Positions 45,143 to 59,755 of a stretch of 64,000 bases of DNA are shown here, in pieces. Source of the stretch: Pseudophaeomoniella oleicola (taxonomy: Eukaryota > Ascomycota > Eurotiomycetes > Phaeomoniellales > Phaeomoniellaceae). Within the stretch, counting starts at the first letter, position 1, and each line of letters opens with the position of its first letter. The stretch covers positions 310,001 through 374,000 of the forward strand of contig QWDQ01000003.1 in NCBI GenBank assembly GCA_003868215.1, in the 5' to 3' direction. The notes under the pieces are model-generated. The model was not told where the DNA came from. It worked only from the letters and a program-made list of their open reading frames with translations, and did no database searches. Made by a program: the position numbers and the translations under genes.

Positions 45143-46668
45143 GATGCCTGGCTCAGAAGTACACTGTGACCAAACACAAAGGTTCAACGATATGAAGAAT
45201 AGCTGCGCGAAAGGTGCCTGCGCTCTTGTGCAAGTCAAGTTTCCATTTGGCCAACGGATTGAAACTGTTGGTTTAGCGGCCCGGAAACTGCGGCGGCGCG
45301 GGGGATTGCGTAAAATCCGACTTACTGTACAACCAAACTCATATATTGTTTACTACATGCTTCTGGGAGCTTTGAGCTACGGCGTTTCGACCCAAATATT
45401 GTGACCTTAATGTCCATAACTTCTCATTAAGTAGTCAGGGACGAGATGACCATGGTCCCAAATGGGTAGTATTCAAGACAGTGTGGACTTGGTGGCTACA
45501 TTCTACTTCACCATCGGATGCTACTGAAGCTCCCCAAGGTAATAGCAAGACTGAAAGCATCTCTAAAGGCCTCGCGTTCTCTTGATATTCAGAGTCAAAG
45601 CGAAATCAACCAGGCCCTGTGAGTCCTGTCATTGAGTATGCGCATATTCACGATCTACTGTAGTGCTGTAGGTACAACGTCTGGTGCTGTTCCCAACATT
45701 AAGCGGGGGAAGATTCAAAAGGCAATCAGATGGGATCGTTTCAACTTGCTTCTTCACTACCTGGTGGTGTAGGTTGAAACCGCAACATGCAAGACCCCTG
45801 TCACGTCTATGGTTCGTCGGAAGTTGGTGATCTTCTCGATGACGATAACCCTTTGATAGTAGACCTCTGACACTGTAGGCATTGTCGGGGTAGATGCATA
45901 TCTGAGCTAGGAAGTAGACAATGCTGGACGTGGATAGGCCCATACGAGGGATCACCCGGCTGAGGTTAGGTACAGGTACATATTGTAGTTCAACTCGATC
46001 CCTCATCCCTCAGATGTATATTGGCTGTAAAAAGGATGCTCGGACACTTATTACATTATACACCTAAACTTTTCATCATCGGTGGAGAGCCTGGGCCAAG
46101 ACAAACAGCGTCACTGGTCTTCGACGGGAAGGAAGGTTTCCACTCTGTCTCCGAATAACTTCATAACGGTTCTTTGACAATCAGAGAATACAGAAAACAA
46201 TCAGATCGTCAAGCTTCTCACTTTATGACCCATTTGCCTTCAGCTTACTCCAAATTCTGCCGCAAACTTGGAGCTTCACCATTTAAAAAGTCGCATCTGC
46301 GGCTACTGACAGAAGACGACCTGCACCGTCACTTTCTGATCTGTCCGCGGCAAAAGTGTTTGCCTTAGCCTTGTATCTCCTCTCGACACTTCTGCCTTGT
46401 TCTCTTCAGCGTGCATCCGTTTGACGGTCTTTGCCACCTCACCAGTGCATGCGGTTCACCTCCTCAAGGTTGGGTTACTGCCAAATCTTACACAGATCAG
46501 CCGGCATCATCAACCGATCGACCACCACTCAAATATCATCCAGTAACCCTGCATTTCCGCTCGCTGTACCTCAGTGGTCCTAGCTCCTAGGTCGACTTCA
46601 ATCAACTGAGTATCGTGGGGGATTGTGGTGGCATATGAAGGGACGATAATAGTCGCTCGTTACATACG
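45143..46668. other. Long divergent intergenic region, TSC13 / TOM1
   Basis: About 1.5 kb. Open frames at 45087-45404, 45629-46006 and 46174-46368 have no domains. Pyrimidine-rich sequence (46370-46480) could belong to the TOM1 promoter. No RNA gene recognised. Confidence 0.5.
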
Positions 46669-49600
46669 ATGGGGAGAATCAAGAAGGCGGCGAGTTCGAA
46701 GCATGGAGCTACAATAGTAAGTCTTACCGAACCCTCCTCTTACTACGGCCTTGGTTAACAGATCTATAGTCACCCGCTGTGTCAGACTTTGCAAGCAAAG
46801 CGGCCAGCTTACCCATAATCGAGCTACCTTCGCACCTTGCGACATTCCCGCGGCGATGGCCATTCCCGCGCGGTGATCTGTACCATTGGATCGATGTGTT
46901 AGATCGATTCGATGGGATTCTTGAGCGTTTCATCAAGTGTTACGATCTGAACAACCCGCAGACGAAGCCATTTGGCACCTCATTTCTTGAAGCAGAGCAT
47001 GGCGGGGATGTACAGCAGCACGGATTCGGTCCCGAAGGAGATGCTGAGTTGATGCATTCAGTCTTGGAGTTTTCAAGATTGCTATTAGAGAAATGCGGAA
47101 ATAGGAGCCTTTACAACAGCAGTGAACGGTTGAATTGTTTGCTCAACACGACCTCATTGTCCCTAATTCATACCACACTGCGTTTAGCCTTGTGCCTGGC
47201 GCAGAGGTACAATGCCCGCCAGCGGCCAAATCATTTCCAGCCAAGCCTACTTTTATCACACTACAATATCGATCTCGAGAAGGTACAGCAACTTGCGCGC
47301 CCTGTCCGGAAGCCTCGAAGCGTTGCAAAACCACTAGGTACTGGCACAGCTCCGAAGACGCCTAAAGGCAAAGATCGCGCGGCTCGCCCCGCTACTGTGC
47401 GGAGCGACTCACCGTCCTCGCTAGGCGCAAATGACTTCGGGAGACTAGCTACCGGCGAGTCAGATTTCGACTTCACGCCTTGGGCTTCTGTGGACATCCT
47501 CGCCGATCAGCGAAGTTCTAGCGACCCAGTCACCAATGACAGCGAGATGCCTGACACTCCGTCACGTACGAGTCCGTTGCGTAGGAGCTCGACGTTAAAT
47601 GGCTCTACAACTTCCCGTAGCCAGGACGACTCGTACCATCCAGAAAGACATGAAGCGACTACGACTGAGGCCACTGCGACAAACATTGTGATTGAACCCG
47701 ATGAGATTCGGCACTCAAAAGCTGAAGATCTCGTGGCCCGATATGTCAATGAAATCCCATCAGGCCCGCAGTACGAAGTCTTAACCAAGATCCGAATATC
47801 GAAGGCTTTGCTTACATCGAAGGCTACCCGGCAACAGCTACTCGCAATCCGCCTCCTAGCTGTTGCAAATCTATCTTATATCTATCCGGAGCATCTCTTC
47901 CATTCGAAGGTCACACAACACGAAGCAGAAGAACCCAAGCGCTGGCAGCTTGTCGGTCAGTTAGCGGAGCTGCTCTCCATCGGCTCTCTAAAAGCGGATG
48001 TACCACTTCATATTCAGGCGCTTGCTCTTGGCACTCTCCGGGCGTTGGCAAAGCATAAGGCAAAGCTTCATGAGATACTTACTGCATTGAGTATCAACGT
48101 AAACCATGGAGTTCTTGTCTCCGCCACAAGGAAAGGGCTTGCAGATATGGCAAACGACGACGATGAGACGGACAACGAAGAAGGCGATGAATGGCGAGAA
48201 GCATTGTTCTCCCTACTCCACACCCTCGTGCTTATGAGTCCACCCCCATCTCGAAGCAGTGACAGCTTCGTACCAGCCTCTATGATTCTTCGCTACGTGG
48301 ACGTCCTTAATCTACGCACCGAGAAGGCACAAAGAGTGTATCTCCGAATCCTCGAGTTCTTCGATACGTTCTGTCATACTATAAAGGACGGCTTGGCATT
48401 TCTCTCTGGCAACCGGGCTATTGAAGCAATCACTGATCTATTGGCATTTCTTGTCGACAGCTCTCTGAAGGATGTGCAAGAGGGAAAGGGGCTGGCAAAG
48501 GAATATCGTACTCAGTCAACGGATTACAGCATACCTTACTTCAACCAGCAAACAATCCGATTCATATTGCCTTTCATCGACAACGTAATCAGTCAAAGCG
48601 GAGCTGCATCTGACCGTATTTTGCGCAATCTCATTGATTCGCCTCCTTTGTTAGCAGCTTTCAAAGGCATCATTGTGCATCCACAGGAATTTGGTGGTCA
48701 TGTGTGGAGTTATGTGGTCAAAGTGGTTAGCAATTTCCTTCACAATGAGCCTACGAGTTACGCTGTACTGGCAGAGGCCAATCTCACGCAAAGCTTGTTG
48801 GCGTCAATCGGTGCCCCAATTCCTCCGCAAGCCACGTCTTCGGAGCCTGAGCCGGTCGGACAGTCGGAAGGAAACGAGAGCAGGGATGTTGACGCAGATG
48901 TAACCATGAGTGATTCGGAGTCTGAGGCCGCTTCTGAACATACCACTCAAGGGCCGAAAGTCGCAAAAACGATCAACGCGTTTGAAAACGTTGGCAATGC
49001 GAAGGTCGGTATTCTTCCATCGCCGGAGGCAATATCTGCTGTGTCTCAAGCATTTAGCGCAATCTGTTTGACAACTACGGGCTATAATCACTTCAAGGCA
49101 TCAGGTGCTCTGTCAATCTTCTTCGATGTTTTCCAAAGCCAAGCCCATGTCAAGTCCATGACGGATCCAAGCTTCCTTCAGTCTGTCGGTAACACTTTTG
49201 ACGAATTGGCCCGCCACCATCCGGGACTGAGACAAGATATCTTAAGCACCGTAATTGTCATGGTTGCACGTCTTCGACTGCTCTGTAAAATCAAGGCTCT
49301 GGAAGTTGGGGCCGGTACGAAGCTCTGGATTGATGGTTCTACTGAAGGGCTTGAGGTTGCGGGTGGCAAACGAGCTCTATTAGTCGACACTGATGCCTTG
49401 GAGACAGACTTGGCAGGAAGCGACTATGAGCTCTCGCTGCCAAATGATGACAAGCTGAGAGTTGAAACGGCAGGCATGTTTTCCAATCGTCATGTTGGAG
49501 CTGTGACTGAAGACGAGAAAGACGATAACGGGCTTACAGTCTCTGATTATCTCTCACCTGCTATGTGGTTTCTTCTTGGGTTCTTCGAGAATCAATCACT

Positions 49601-52600
49601 CTGCGCCAGTTTTATAGACAATGGTGGCGTCGAGCTTATAATGGACATCGCAACTGCGCCTAGCCTTCCGTACGATTTGTCGCAAGAAGGCAATATGGGC
49701 AACTCACCACTTGATATGGCTCAAGTCATCCATATGATGGCGGACACCCGAGCGCACTTGGTTGTGCCATCATTGCTAAACCGTACACTCACCATCATCA
49801 AACGATTGGAAGACTTTTCCAAGAAGCAACCGACAGGGTCGGTATGCTTCTTTGAATCTCTGATTAATAAAGAGACAACGAGTGGTTGTGAGAACTGGGT
49901 CCGCGAGAATGGCACGAAGATTGCGAGAGATCTTGCGTCAGTGCTGAATTTGACGCGTATACTACATGAAGTATTTTCTTCCCCCATGTATCATACCCGC
50001 CAGAGTCAAACACCAGCACCTTTCTCAAACGTCAATCTGGTTGATCGCTATGTGGATTTATGCAGTCGGCTTGGAGAATTGCATGCTGCTTGCGTCCGCG
50101 AAGCCATACTTCTTCAAGAGAAGACCCCACGGGCATGGAGGGAGGAAACACGTCTGAAAGACGTCACGACTGGCATCGATGAGGCTGATGAAGTTCTTGG
50201 TCTGGTCCGAATTCCCACTGAGAGTTTGGTAAATGACTCTGAGGACATCCGGTCGGCAATTGATTCGGCCCACCCAAAGACCAGCGAGGAGAGGGCAGCC
50301 GCTCTCAAAGAGACTCTGGAGAAAGACAAACGTTCAGCAGCTTTCCACAACGTCAAGGTACTGCGATCGCTTCTGAGTCAAACTCCATACACAATCACAC
50401 AATTTTTCCAGGCACTTGCTTTGGGTCTCGTGCCCAAGCGCAGAATGGACGCACACGCCAAACAAAACATGGCCGCGGTCACAGAGGCAATGGCTGCGGC
50501 ACTCATATCGCAGCTGAACCCACCGTTTTTCAATAATCAGCAGGATTTTGACAGCGCCGAAGCGTTCCGAAAACATCAATTCTCATATTTGATTGTTGTA
50601 TTGGCTAGCCTTTCTGCCATTATCCTTGATCTACAGAATGCTACTCCCCATTCTGTTGCCACAATTTCTATTTTGATGTCTGTCAAGAAGGCTGGAGGGA
50701 TTGAACAAGTGAGAAAGATAGGAGACGTTTTCTACGAGGAGGTCAAGCTGAGAGAGCAATTGCCGAAGGATGAAGCTTCACATTCAGCAGGTTCATCCGT
50801 GGTACAGATTGCCTTGTCTGGCCTGAAGATGATTCTCAATTTCTTCAGTCTTCTGACATCGTCAAAGACAGTTGTCGATACACCTCAGGCGAGTTCATTG
50901 AAAAGCATGGATCGTGACAGGCCTTACTGGTTTGTGCCATCTCAGTTACTCTTAGAGCTCCGCATGGACGTGATACCGTTGGTTCGTAAGCTCTGGAATG
51001 ACGCTACATTCATGGATCGCGTATCCAGAAACACTGTCGAGGGCCTTATATTTGCACTGCGGCACGTTCTGGAAGGAGATTCAGAAGCGGAAGCTCTCAA
51101 GGCTTCGGATTCCATGCCACAGCTTACTTCACCATCGCGTAGGCCATTCATCCCTGGGAGAGAGAGGCTGTCTCATCTGAAGGAGCTTGGGTATGATGAG
51201 ACCTTAGCACGCGAGGCTCTCTTCCGCTGTAACAACACACGTGATGCGGCCGAAGAATATTGCCACGCTTATACAACAAACCCGCGCCTCCCTCGCAACC
51301 CTGTACCACCTGGCGAAGTGGACACTTCAACGCCAGATTCTACATCCACACCACGCAGGGAAAGTTCGGGGTTCTCTGTGTCTCGCTCAGACAGCAATCA
51401 ACCTGCAGGGCTTCCTTCTGGATCAAGCCCGCTTCTCATCCGGGATCTGCTGTCTCTGACCCCAGACCTAAATATTCCGGATTCAGCTACCCAGGAAGCA
51501 GAAATATTCCCAGAGATATCAAACGGTTCCAGTAACGATAGTGCGGACGATGGAGGGGCTCCAATGGCGATGAGCTTGGACAATATTCTCAATCATGGCC
51601 GAAGTGCAAGTGATGGCGAGTATCCCACGCGCCAAACGGAACCTCCACAATCGGCTCCACGTGCCAAATCGTCCGGCTTCTTGACTGTCGAAGACATTGA
51701 AGCTGAGCGAGATGAAATAAGAGAAGACCTCGCTGAGAGATGTCTTGAAGTGCTGAATACACATTATGATGTCACCTTTGAGCTTTCAGAGCTTGTCACT
51801 GCTGCATCCAAAAAACTCGACTCTGAGGCGCGTACAAGTTTTCTAGGTGGTTTTGGAGCTTTGCTGGTCAGCACTCTTGCGTCCACACAATCAGACTTCG
51901 ATACACAGGGCTCTCAAACCGCCGGGAAAAAGACGGCGGCTCATGCGCACCTATTAGCTTTGCTGTTGCAAGATAAGGACTTCTACTCTGAGACTCTGAG
52001 CACGCTCAAAGATAATTTCGAGGATTTGACCGGTTTCATCAAGGTGACGCATCAGCCCGACGGGAAGGGCCAAGAGTGTTCTTCTCCATGGGTTGCCCAG
52101 GTACTTCTTATCATTGAGAGGATGCTATCAGACGATGCCGAGCCTCCTGAGATCACCTGGACTGCGGACTCGCCCGAGACCGAGCCTTCCATTGATGTCG
52201 TCAGTAAGAACATCGTATCAATGGAGGAGAAGAACCGCTCCATGGCTGCTATTATCGACGTTCTTCCACGTGTTGGCAAAGATACCACATTAGCACTGTC
52301 CATACTTCGTGTGCTTGTCATTTTAACCAGAGATCGTTCTATGGCGACAACCTTGGGGGAGAAACGCAACCTTCAACGTCTGTTTCTCATGGTTAAGCAG
52401 CTGGGTAGTGACACAAATGATCGCGTGCAAAGTGCTTTCCTTATCGTCTTACGCCATATCATTGAGGATGATGAAATCATCCGTCAAATCATGCGGAGCG
52501 AGATTGTAGCGACATTTGAAACACGATCGCATGGTCGACAAGTTGATACAACCGCTTATGTCCGCCAGCTTTACCATCTCGTCTTACGTTCACCGAAGCT

Positions 52601-55600
52601 ATTTGTTGAAGTCACGAATGAGAAGGTCAAAATACAACATTATGATCGTCGTCAGCGCCCACAAACTTTGGCTTTGAAGGATGAGGTTAAAGACGGCTCT
52701 ACGAAGACGCAGTCCAATGGCACCGGAGACCAACCAGAAGAAGATCGGGCCCTAGAGACCACTGAGTCCGTTCCAGCAGAGGACGCTGACGCGAAGCCAA
52801 AATCGAGTCTGAAGCTTCCGGTCGTTGAACATCCCGATGGGGTAATTCACTATCTATTGTCAGAGCTAATGGCCTATAAAGATGTGGATGACAAGGATGC
52901 CACCCTAACATCAACAGAAAAAGACCATAGCGATGAGTCTACTGCCGAAAGCGACCCAGAAACCGCACCTACAGACACGCCGTTTCCTCGATCTCAATCA
53001 TCAAGTCCAACGCCTGCGGCAAGTAACAAGCCAGAGAAGAACGCATTCAAGGCTGAACAGCATCCTATCTACATTTATCGTTGTTTCTTGTTGCAATGCC
53101 TAACTGAGTTGCTTCATTCGTATAATCGCACAAAGATAGAATTTATTTCATTCTCGAGACGCGCCGATCCATCCGCTATGACACCATCTAAAGCGCGTTC
53201 CGGGGTTTTGAACTACTTGCTTCACAGTCTGATACCGTTCAAAAGCCTCAACCCTGATGATTCCTATCAGCACAAAAAGAGACTGACAGTTTCGGATTGG
53301 GCAATGCGTGTCATCATCGCTCTTTGCTCGAAGACAGGCGAGCTAGGGACGGCGTCAAATCGTGAACGCTTTTGGAACCATCAGCGGATCAACGACAACG
53401 ACGACGAAGAGGAATTGAATTTCGTGCGCGAATTCGTGCTCCAGCATGCAATGAAGGCTTTCAAGGAAGCTAACGCTTCTTCCGAACCCTTGGACCCAAA
53501 ATATGCCCGAATGCTCGGCTTGGCTGAGCTTTTCAACAAACTCTTGGCTAAGCCTTCACTTGCTGAGGGCGAAGCAGGGTCAAACAACAATTCCTTCAAG
53601 ACCATCGGCAAGATGATGTTCCAGAAGAACTTCATTTCGGTATTGACGGCTTCGATTGCAGACCTAGACCTTAGTTTTGCTGGATCGAAACGACTTGCAA
53701 AATCAATATTGAAACCCCTTGATCAGTTGACCAGCACTGCGTTGCAATTGAGTATCAACTCTGACACTACACTGATCTCTCCCCTCGGACATGCCGAAGA
53801 GGACCAGATATCATCTGCATCATCTGTATCAGACATGGAAGATGAGCGCGAAGAAACACCAGATCTGTACCGCAATTCGGCTCTTGGTATGATGGACCCT
53901 GGCAGCGGTGATATGTCAGATTCCGATGACGAGGATGACGAAAATGAGATGTATGAAGAGGACTACGACGACGAAATGGAGTACGAGGAAGAAGCTGGTC
54001 CAATAGGCGATGATGGTGAGGTCGTCAGCGATGAGGATGTTGATGATATGGATGGTCCAGGTCCTATTGAGGGTCTCCCTGGTGATGTTCCGCTAGACTT
54101 GGAACTTGTCATGGACGATGATGCTGTAGGAAGTGATGATGAAGATGAAGATGATTCAGAGTCGGATTCAGATGACGACGACATCGATGATGATGATGAA
54201 GAAATCGAAATGGAAGAAGATGACGCCATAATGGCTGGCGAAATCAACGGAGATGACGAGAATGCTAGCCTGGCCGACGATGACGGCGATATCGAATGGG
54301 AAAGCGACAACGAAGACCAAGATGTTGATCATGACCCCAACGACGAACTGGACAATGACGATGCTGAACTGGAAGATGTCCTGGATCAAGCAACAAACGC
54401 CGCAGGCCACCCTCATGGTGGACCGGATGCTAACCAAGGCCGGCTGAACAACCTACTACAGATGATTGACGGGCTTGAAGATGAAGGCGCATTCCCCCTT
54501 GGTACCGGCGAGGAGGACATGGATGAAGATGACGGTATGTTGTTTTCTCAAGCAGATCAGAATCGCACTAATGATCTAGAAAACGACGAAGAAGAAGGTG
54601 ATGAGCTTGATGAGAATGATGATGATGCACCTTATCATACGCTCGCAGGTATGTCAAAATAGTACAGAACTGATTCGTTTCGCTCCTGACACACTACAGA
54701 AATGCTCGATGATGACGAGTCTGCTCCATGGGCCGTAGACGAAGAGCCTGACCCCTTTGCCCGAGGTACACGCCACAATCATCTCCATCATCATCACCAT
54801 CACCACCATTTCCGTGCCGGCCAACCAGCTTTCACCACCTTCGGCGGTCCTATGCGTGGTATACGTAAGTCTAGCTCGTACATTGTCCTGTTTATAGGTC
54901 TTTGACTGATGAAATATAGCCATGGGGGCCCTAGGCCGCTCTCGCCATCTCCCCTCAGCTCCTCGAGGGAACGACGATGGAGTTAATCCCTTGTTGCAAC
55001 GACCTGGCGCAACCGTTGGTGCAGTTCCCTCAGCGATGCATGCTATTGACATCCTCCCTGGCCTAGGTGGAGGCTTTATGATCTCCTCTGGGCCGGGCTC
55101 AGGGGATATGTTCGACATGATCATGCAAGCTGTGCAACGAGGCGATGGCAGAGTGGAGATGTCTCAATCAAATGGGCGGTTTGATATTCGTTTCGACGGG
55201 GTTCCATCCGAGTTCCGCAATCTGATGAGAGGAAGTTCACCGTCAACTCCGCCGACTTCGAACGTTAACAAAGACGATCCAGTCAGAGCTATCAAGTTCA
55301 GTGCGGCAACGACTAGCGTGCGATGGCAAGAAGAGGCAAAGATCTTGTACGGGGCCTCGTTCCTGGAGAAAACCCTGCGTGTCATCAATACCGTACTCAA
55401 AGCTTTGGTGCCAGCTGCGATTGAAGAAGAAAGGGCTCTTCAAAAGAAACGAGAAGAGGAGCGTAAGCGCGAAGAGGAACGGGAACGCGAGCGTCAAGAG
55501 CAGATCGCTAGAGAAGAAGCCGAAAAGAAGCGCGAAGAAGAGGAGAGAGAAGCTGCAGCGCGAGCCGCGGCTGAAGCGGAAGTCGCCGCTGCTGAGGCTG

Positions 55601-58600
55601 CGATCCAGGCTCAAACAGGCTCTGCGCTGCCGGAGGAGCCAATGGAGGATGTTCAAACCACAGATGAAACAATGGAGACGACCGGTGGTCTTGTGGCCGC
55701 TGCTGATTCATCTGGCGGCACATCTGACCAACCAGCCGCGAGAGTATACACGACGATCCGGGGCCGTCAATTAGACATCACTGACCTGGCGATTGATCCA
55801 CAGTTTCTCGAGGAGCTGCCTGAAGAAATCCGTGAAGAAGTTATCATGCAACAATATGCCGAGCAGCGCCACCAAGCACAGGAACAAGGACAAGCGCCAA
55901 CCGAAATCAATTCAGAATTCCTCAATGCCTTGCCGGAAGATATACGAGAAGAGCTGCTACAACAGGAAGCCGCAGAGCGTCGACGTCGTGATCGCGAAGC
56001 CGCTCGTCGTCGTGCCACTGAAGTCGGCGGCCCTGCCCATGCAGAGGAAATGGACCCTGATAGCTTCATGGCTTCATTAGATCCGTCTCTTCGACGATCA
56101 ATCCTGGCCGATCAACCCGAGGAGATCATTGCTAACCTTGCGCCCGAATTTGCTGCTGAGGCTCGCCAGATGTTCCAGAATCAGCTGAGACATATGAATC
56201 GCATGATTGCAAGAGAGCCTCGAGAAGACCAAAACACCACCGATAACCAACCGCAAAAAGAAACCAAAAAACAGGTGGTACAAATGGTTGATAAGGCTGG
56301 CGTTGCCACCTTGCTGAGACTGATGTTCATGCCTCAACATGGCTCAGGCCGAACAACTCTCCACAATGTTTTGCATAACATTTGCGAACATAGGCAGACT
56401 CGCGCTGAAGTTGTTAGCTTGCTGCTTCTCATCCTTCAGGAAGGAACCGCAGATGTTTCGGCCGTTGAAAAGAGCTTAGCCCACCTTTCATTACGCGCGC
56501 GAACCCAAGCTTCACAAAAGACACCCCAACCTTTGAAGCGAACTCTGTCGATGCAACCCATTCAGACCAGCAATGACGTGACACCAATCATGATCGTCCA
56601 ACAGTGCTTGGGCGCCTTAGAATCTCTCACATCATACAACCCTCATGTCGCCCCGGTCTTCCTCCGCGAACTTGACCAAACATCTTCTAGATTGAAGCAG
56701 AGCAAAAAGGGCAAGGGCAAGGAGAACCGTGCTACTAAATTCGCTTTGAACTCTCTCTTGAGCCTACTGGATCGTTCTCTCATCACAGACAACGCTGGCT
56801 GCATGGAGACCCTCTCTAGCCTTCTGCAAGAAATAACGAAGCCTTTGCCATGGCTCCTAAAGAAAGACAAACAAGATGAATCCCATAAGTTGGGAGACAA
56901 AGCACCCGAGATGATAGAGGAATCCTCAGCCGAGTCCCACCCTCCAGAAAACGCGGAGCAAGAAGCACCTCCGATTGCGCAAGCAGGGACGGATACCACG
57001 ATGGCAGAAGCGACTCCTTTGTCGGCTGCAGAAGGTATCGAGAGCACCGATGTTTTCGTTCCAGGTGGTCAAGATCAGGAGACGCCAATAGAGTCATCCG
57101 GGCCTACGAAAAGACCTACTGAAGACTCGAAGTCAAAACGACTTTTTGAGCCACCAGTAGTACCGGAGGAGAACCTTCGTTTGGTCGTGGGCGTTCTTGC
57201 TGCTCGGGAATGTAACTCTAAGATTTTCCGTGATACATTGTCGACCATCAGTTATCTCTCTGTTCTACCAGGAGCAAGAGAGGCCTTTGGCAAGGAACTT
57301 GTAGGACAAGCAAAGAGCCTATCGCAGACGATACTCTCCGATCTCGAGGAACTTTTGCAGACGCTCCAGACCGCGCAGAGTGGACCAGAACTTCATGGGC
57401 TTGCGGTTGAGAAATTTACAACTCCAAGCTCCGAACAAGCTAAGTTCCTCCGCGTCCTTACAGCTCTGGACTATCTCTTCGACCCCAAGAGAGAAGAGAA
57501 CAGGGACAAGAGTGAGACCGAGGTTACTCAAACTAAGGAGGAACTCTTGTCAAGCCTCTACGACACCTCAAGTTTTGGTCCAGTCTGGTCTAAGCTCAGT
57601 GATTGTTTGAGTATCATTCGTCAAAAAGAGGGCATGATGAGCGTTGCCACCATTCTCTTATCCCTTATTGAGTCATTGATGGTTGTCTGCAAGAATACTT
57701 CCTTGAAAGATGCTCCAATCTCGCGTTCTATTCGGGAACGATCCGTGCAGAGTCCGGTTCCGGAATCTGGGATGGAAAACTTGTTCTATAACTTTACGGA
57801 AGAACACCGTAAGATCCTGAATGAGCTGGTGCGGATCAATCCCAAGCTCATGAGCGGAAGCTTTTCACTTCTTGTCAAGAACCCCAAAGTCTTGGAGTTC
57901 GATAACAAACGCAATTACTTTACACGGCAGCTACATTCCCGTGCAAGAGAAGCCCGCCACCCACAACCACCATTGCAACTCTCCGTTCGCCGAGACCAGG
58001 TCTTCCTTGACTCCTTCAAATCGCTGTACTTCAAGAGTGCGGAGGAAATGAAGTACGGCAAACTCAGTATTCGCTTCCACGGAGAAGAAGGTGTTGATGC
58101 TGGTGGTGTCACCAGAGAATGGTTCCAAGTTCTCGCTCGTGGAATGTTCAATCCCGACTACGCACTGTTCATCCCAGTGGCCTCAGACCGCACTACATTT
58201 CATCCCAACCGGTTAAGTGGTGTCAACAATGAGCATCTCATGTTCTTCAAGTTCATCGGCCGTATTATCGGCAAGGCTCTTTACGAAGGCCGCGTTCTTG
58301 ACTGCCACTTTAGCCGTGCTGTCTACAAGTGTATCTTGGGAAAACCCGTTTCGATCAAGGACATGGAGACACTTGACTTAGACTATTACAAGTCCTTGCT
58401 GTGGATGCTTGAAAATGACATTACGGATATCATCACAGAGACATTTTCCGTCGAGACTGATGATTTCGGGGAGACCAAGATCATCGATCTCATTCCCAAT
58501 GGTCGTAACATATCCGTTACAGAAGAAAACAAGCAAGAATACGTGCAACTTGTCGTACAATACCGTCTAGTTGATTCGGTCAAGGAACAGCTAGAACACT

Positions 58601-59099
58601 TCCTCAAAGGTTTCCACGACATAATTCCTGCTAGTCTGATCGCCATTTTCAACGAACAAGAACTGGAGCTTCTGATCTCCGGCCTGCCGGATATTGACAT
58701 TGACGACTGGAAGGCAAATACCGAGTACCACAACTACAGTGCGTCAAGCCAACAAATACAATGGTTCTGGCGCGCGGTCCGCAGTTTCGACAAAGAAGAG
58801 CAAGCCAAACTACTACAATTCGTCACTGGTACTAGTAAAGTCCCACTTAACGGATTCAAAGAGCTCGAAGGTATGAACGGCTTCAGCCGATTCAACATTC
58901 ATAAAGACTATGGCAACAAAGACCGCCTCCCTAGCAGTCACACCTGTTTCAATCGTAAGATCCCTTTCTCTCTCATTGTGAACCGTGCTAACCTTCATTG
59001 ATAGAGCTCGATCTGCCAGAATATGACAACTACGAGACGTTGAGGCAGAGACTGTACATGGCAATGACAACGGGTAGCGAGTACTTCGGATTCGCCTAA
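46669..59099 (+). CDS. TOM1: Giant HECT E3 ubiquitin ligase Tom1/HUWE1
   Basis: Exons 46669-46716, 46770-54648, 54700-54864, 54920-58954 and 59005-59099 encode 4073 residues. The 16-codon first exon (MGRIKKAASSKHGATI) joins S-P-A-V-S-D-F. Helical DUF908/DUF913-type repeats fill the N-terminal 1400 residues. A UBA domain lies at about 1485-1515 (EALFRCNNTRDAAEEY) and a very acidic Asp/Glu region at about 2390-2630. A His8 exon is followed by a coiled-coil (about 2860-2940) and two ubiquitin-binding motifs (LEELPEEIREEVI and LNALPEDIREELL, near 2990-3040). The HECT domain starts around 3730 (EEGVDAGGVTREWFQVL) with catalytic Cys4040 in SSHTCFN, 33 residues from the end as in human HUWE1. An intron lies just after TCFN. 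Tom1 ubiquitinates excess ribosomal proteins and histones and affects mRNA export in yeast. Confidence 0.96.
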
Positions 59100-59755
59100 A
59101 AGGAATGAAGGTGCCTTCTTTCGTCATCTTGTTCTCGATCACTCTTCATCACGAGGTTATGTTAATTCCCTTTCTTGCATTCATAATGGCGTCTATCTTT
59201 GCTGGTGTTCGACATTCCAAGACCCCTGTATTAGGTAGTTCATTCGGCGTGTCTTCTTAAAGCGAAAAGTCATGGCCTGAGAGCCTGTTGTCAAGCAAGA
59301 GATCTCAATCGCGGGAAGGGAAAGGGAAGTGCAGGTCCCACTCCATCCTGGTAGAGATATGTCTTGACCTGGCTTTACTTTTGTAATCAGCTCTCTAATA
59401 AATCCAATGTATCTGGTTATTTTCTCCCAAAGCGTAGGACCAGGTTTGACGTTCTCGCTGTGTGCGGCGTCAGGCGTGATTTCAGCTTCATGTCATCAGA
59501 AGTTGTCAATGTAAAAGCGGACCCATTCCGTACAAATTGCGGAATTTCAACCACCGTTTCCAATGCAGTGCTTTGTGCTCCTAATGACTACCTACATATC
59601 GTCGGAGGGTTACATGGAAGATGTCTTATTAGAGGATACTTGTGCTAGAACTGAAGTGAGACAACGATCTCAGCTGTGAGCACAGAGGGTTCTATACTGA
59701 GGCACATACAACCTGCTCCGGCTGGCTTCTTCTACGTCTTTCAACAACGACGACG
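59100..59755. other. Intergenic region, TOM1 3' flank / DSC2 promoter
   Basis: About 650 bp; an open frame at 59364-59648 lacks features. Nothing else seen. Confidence 0.55.

Noticed and set aside
45629-46006. 125-codon minus-strand frame
   Set aside because: Starts without context and shows no domain; likely chance in a 1.5-kb spacer.
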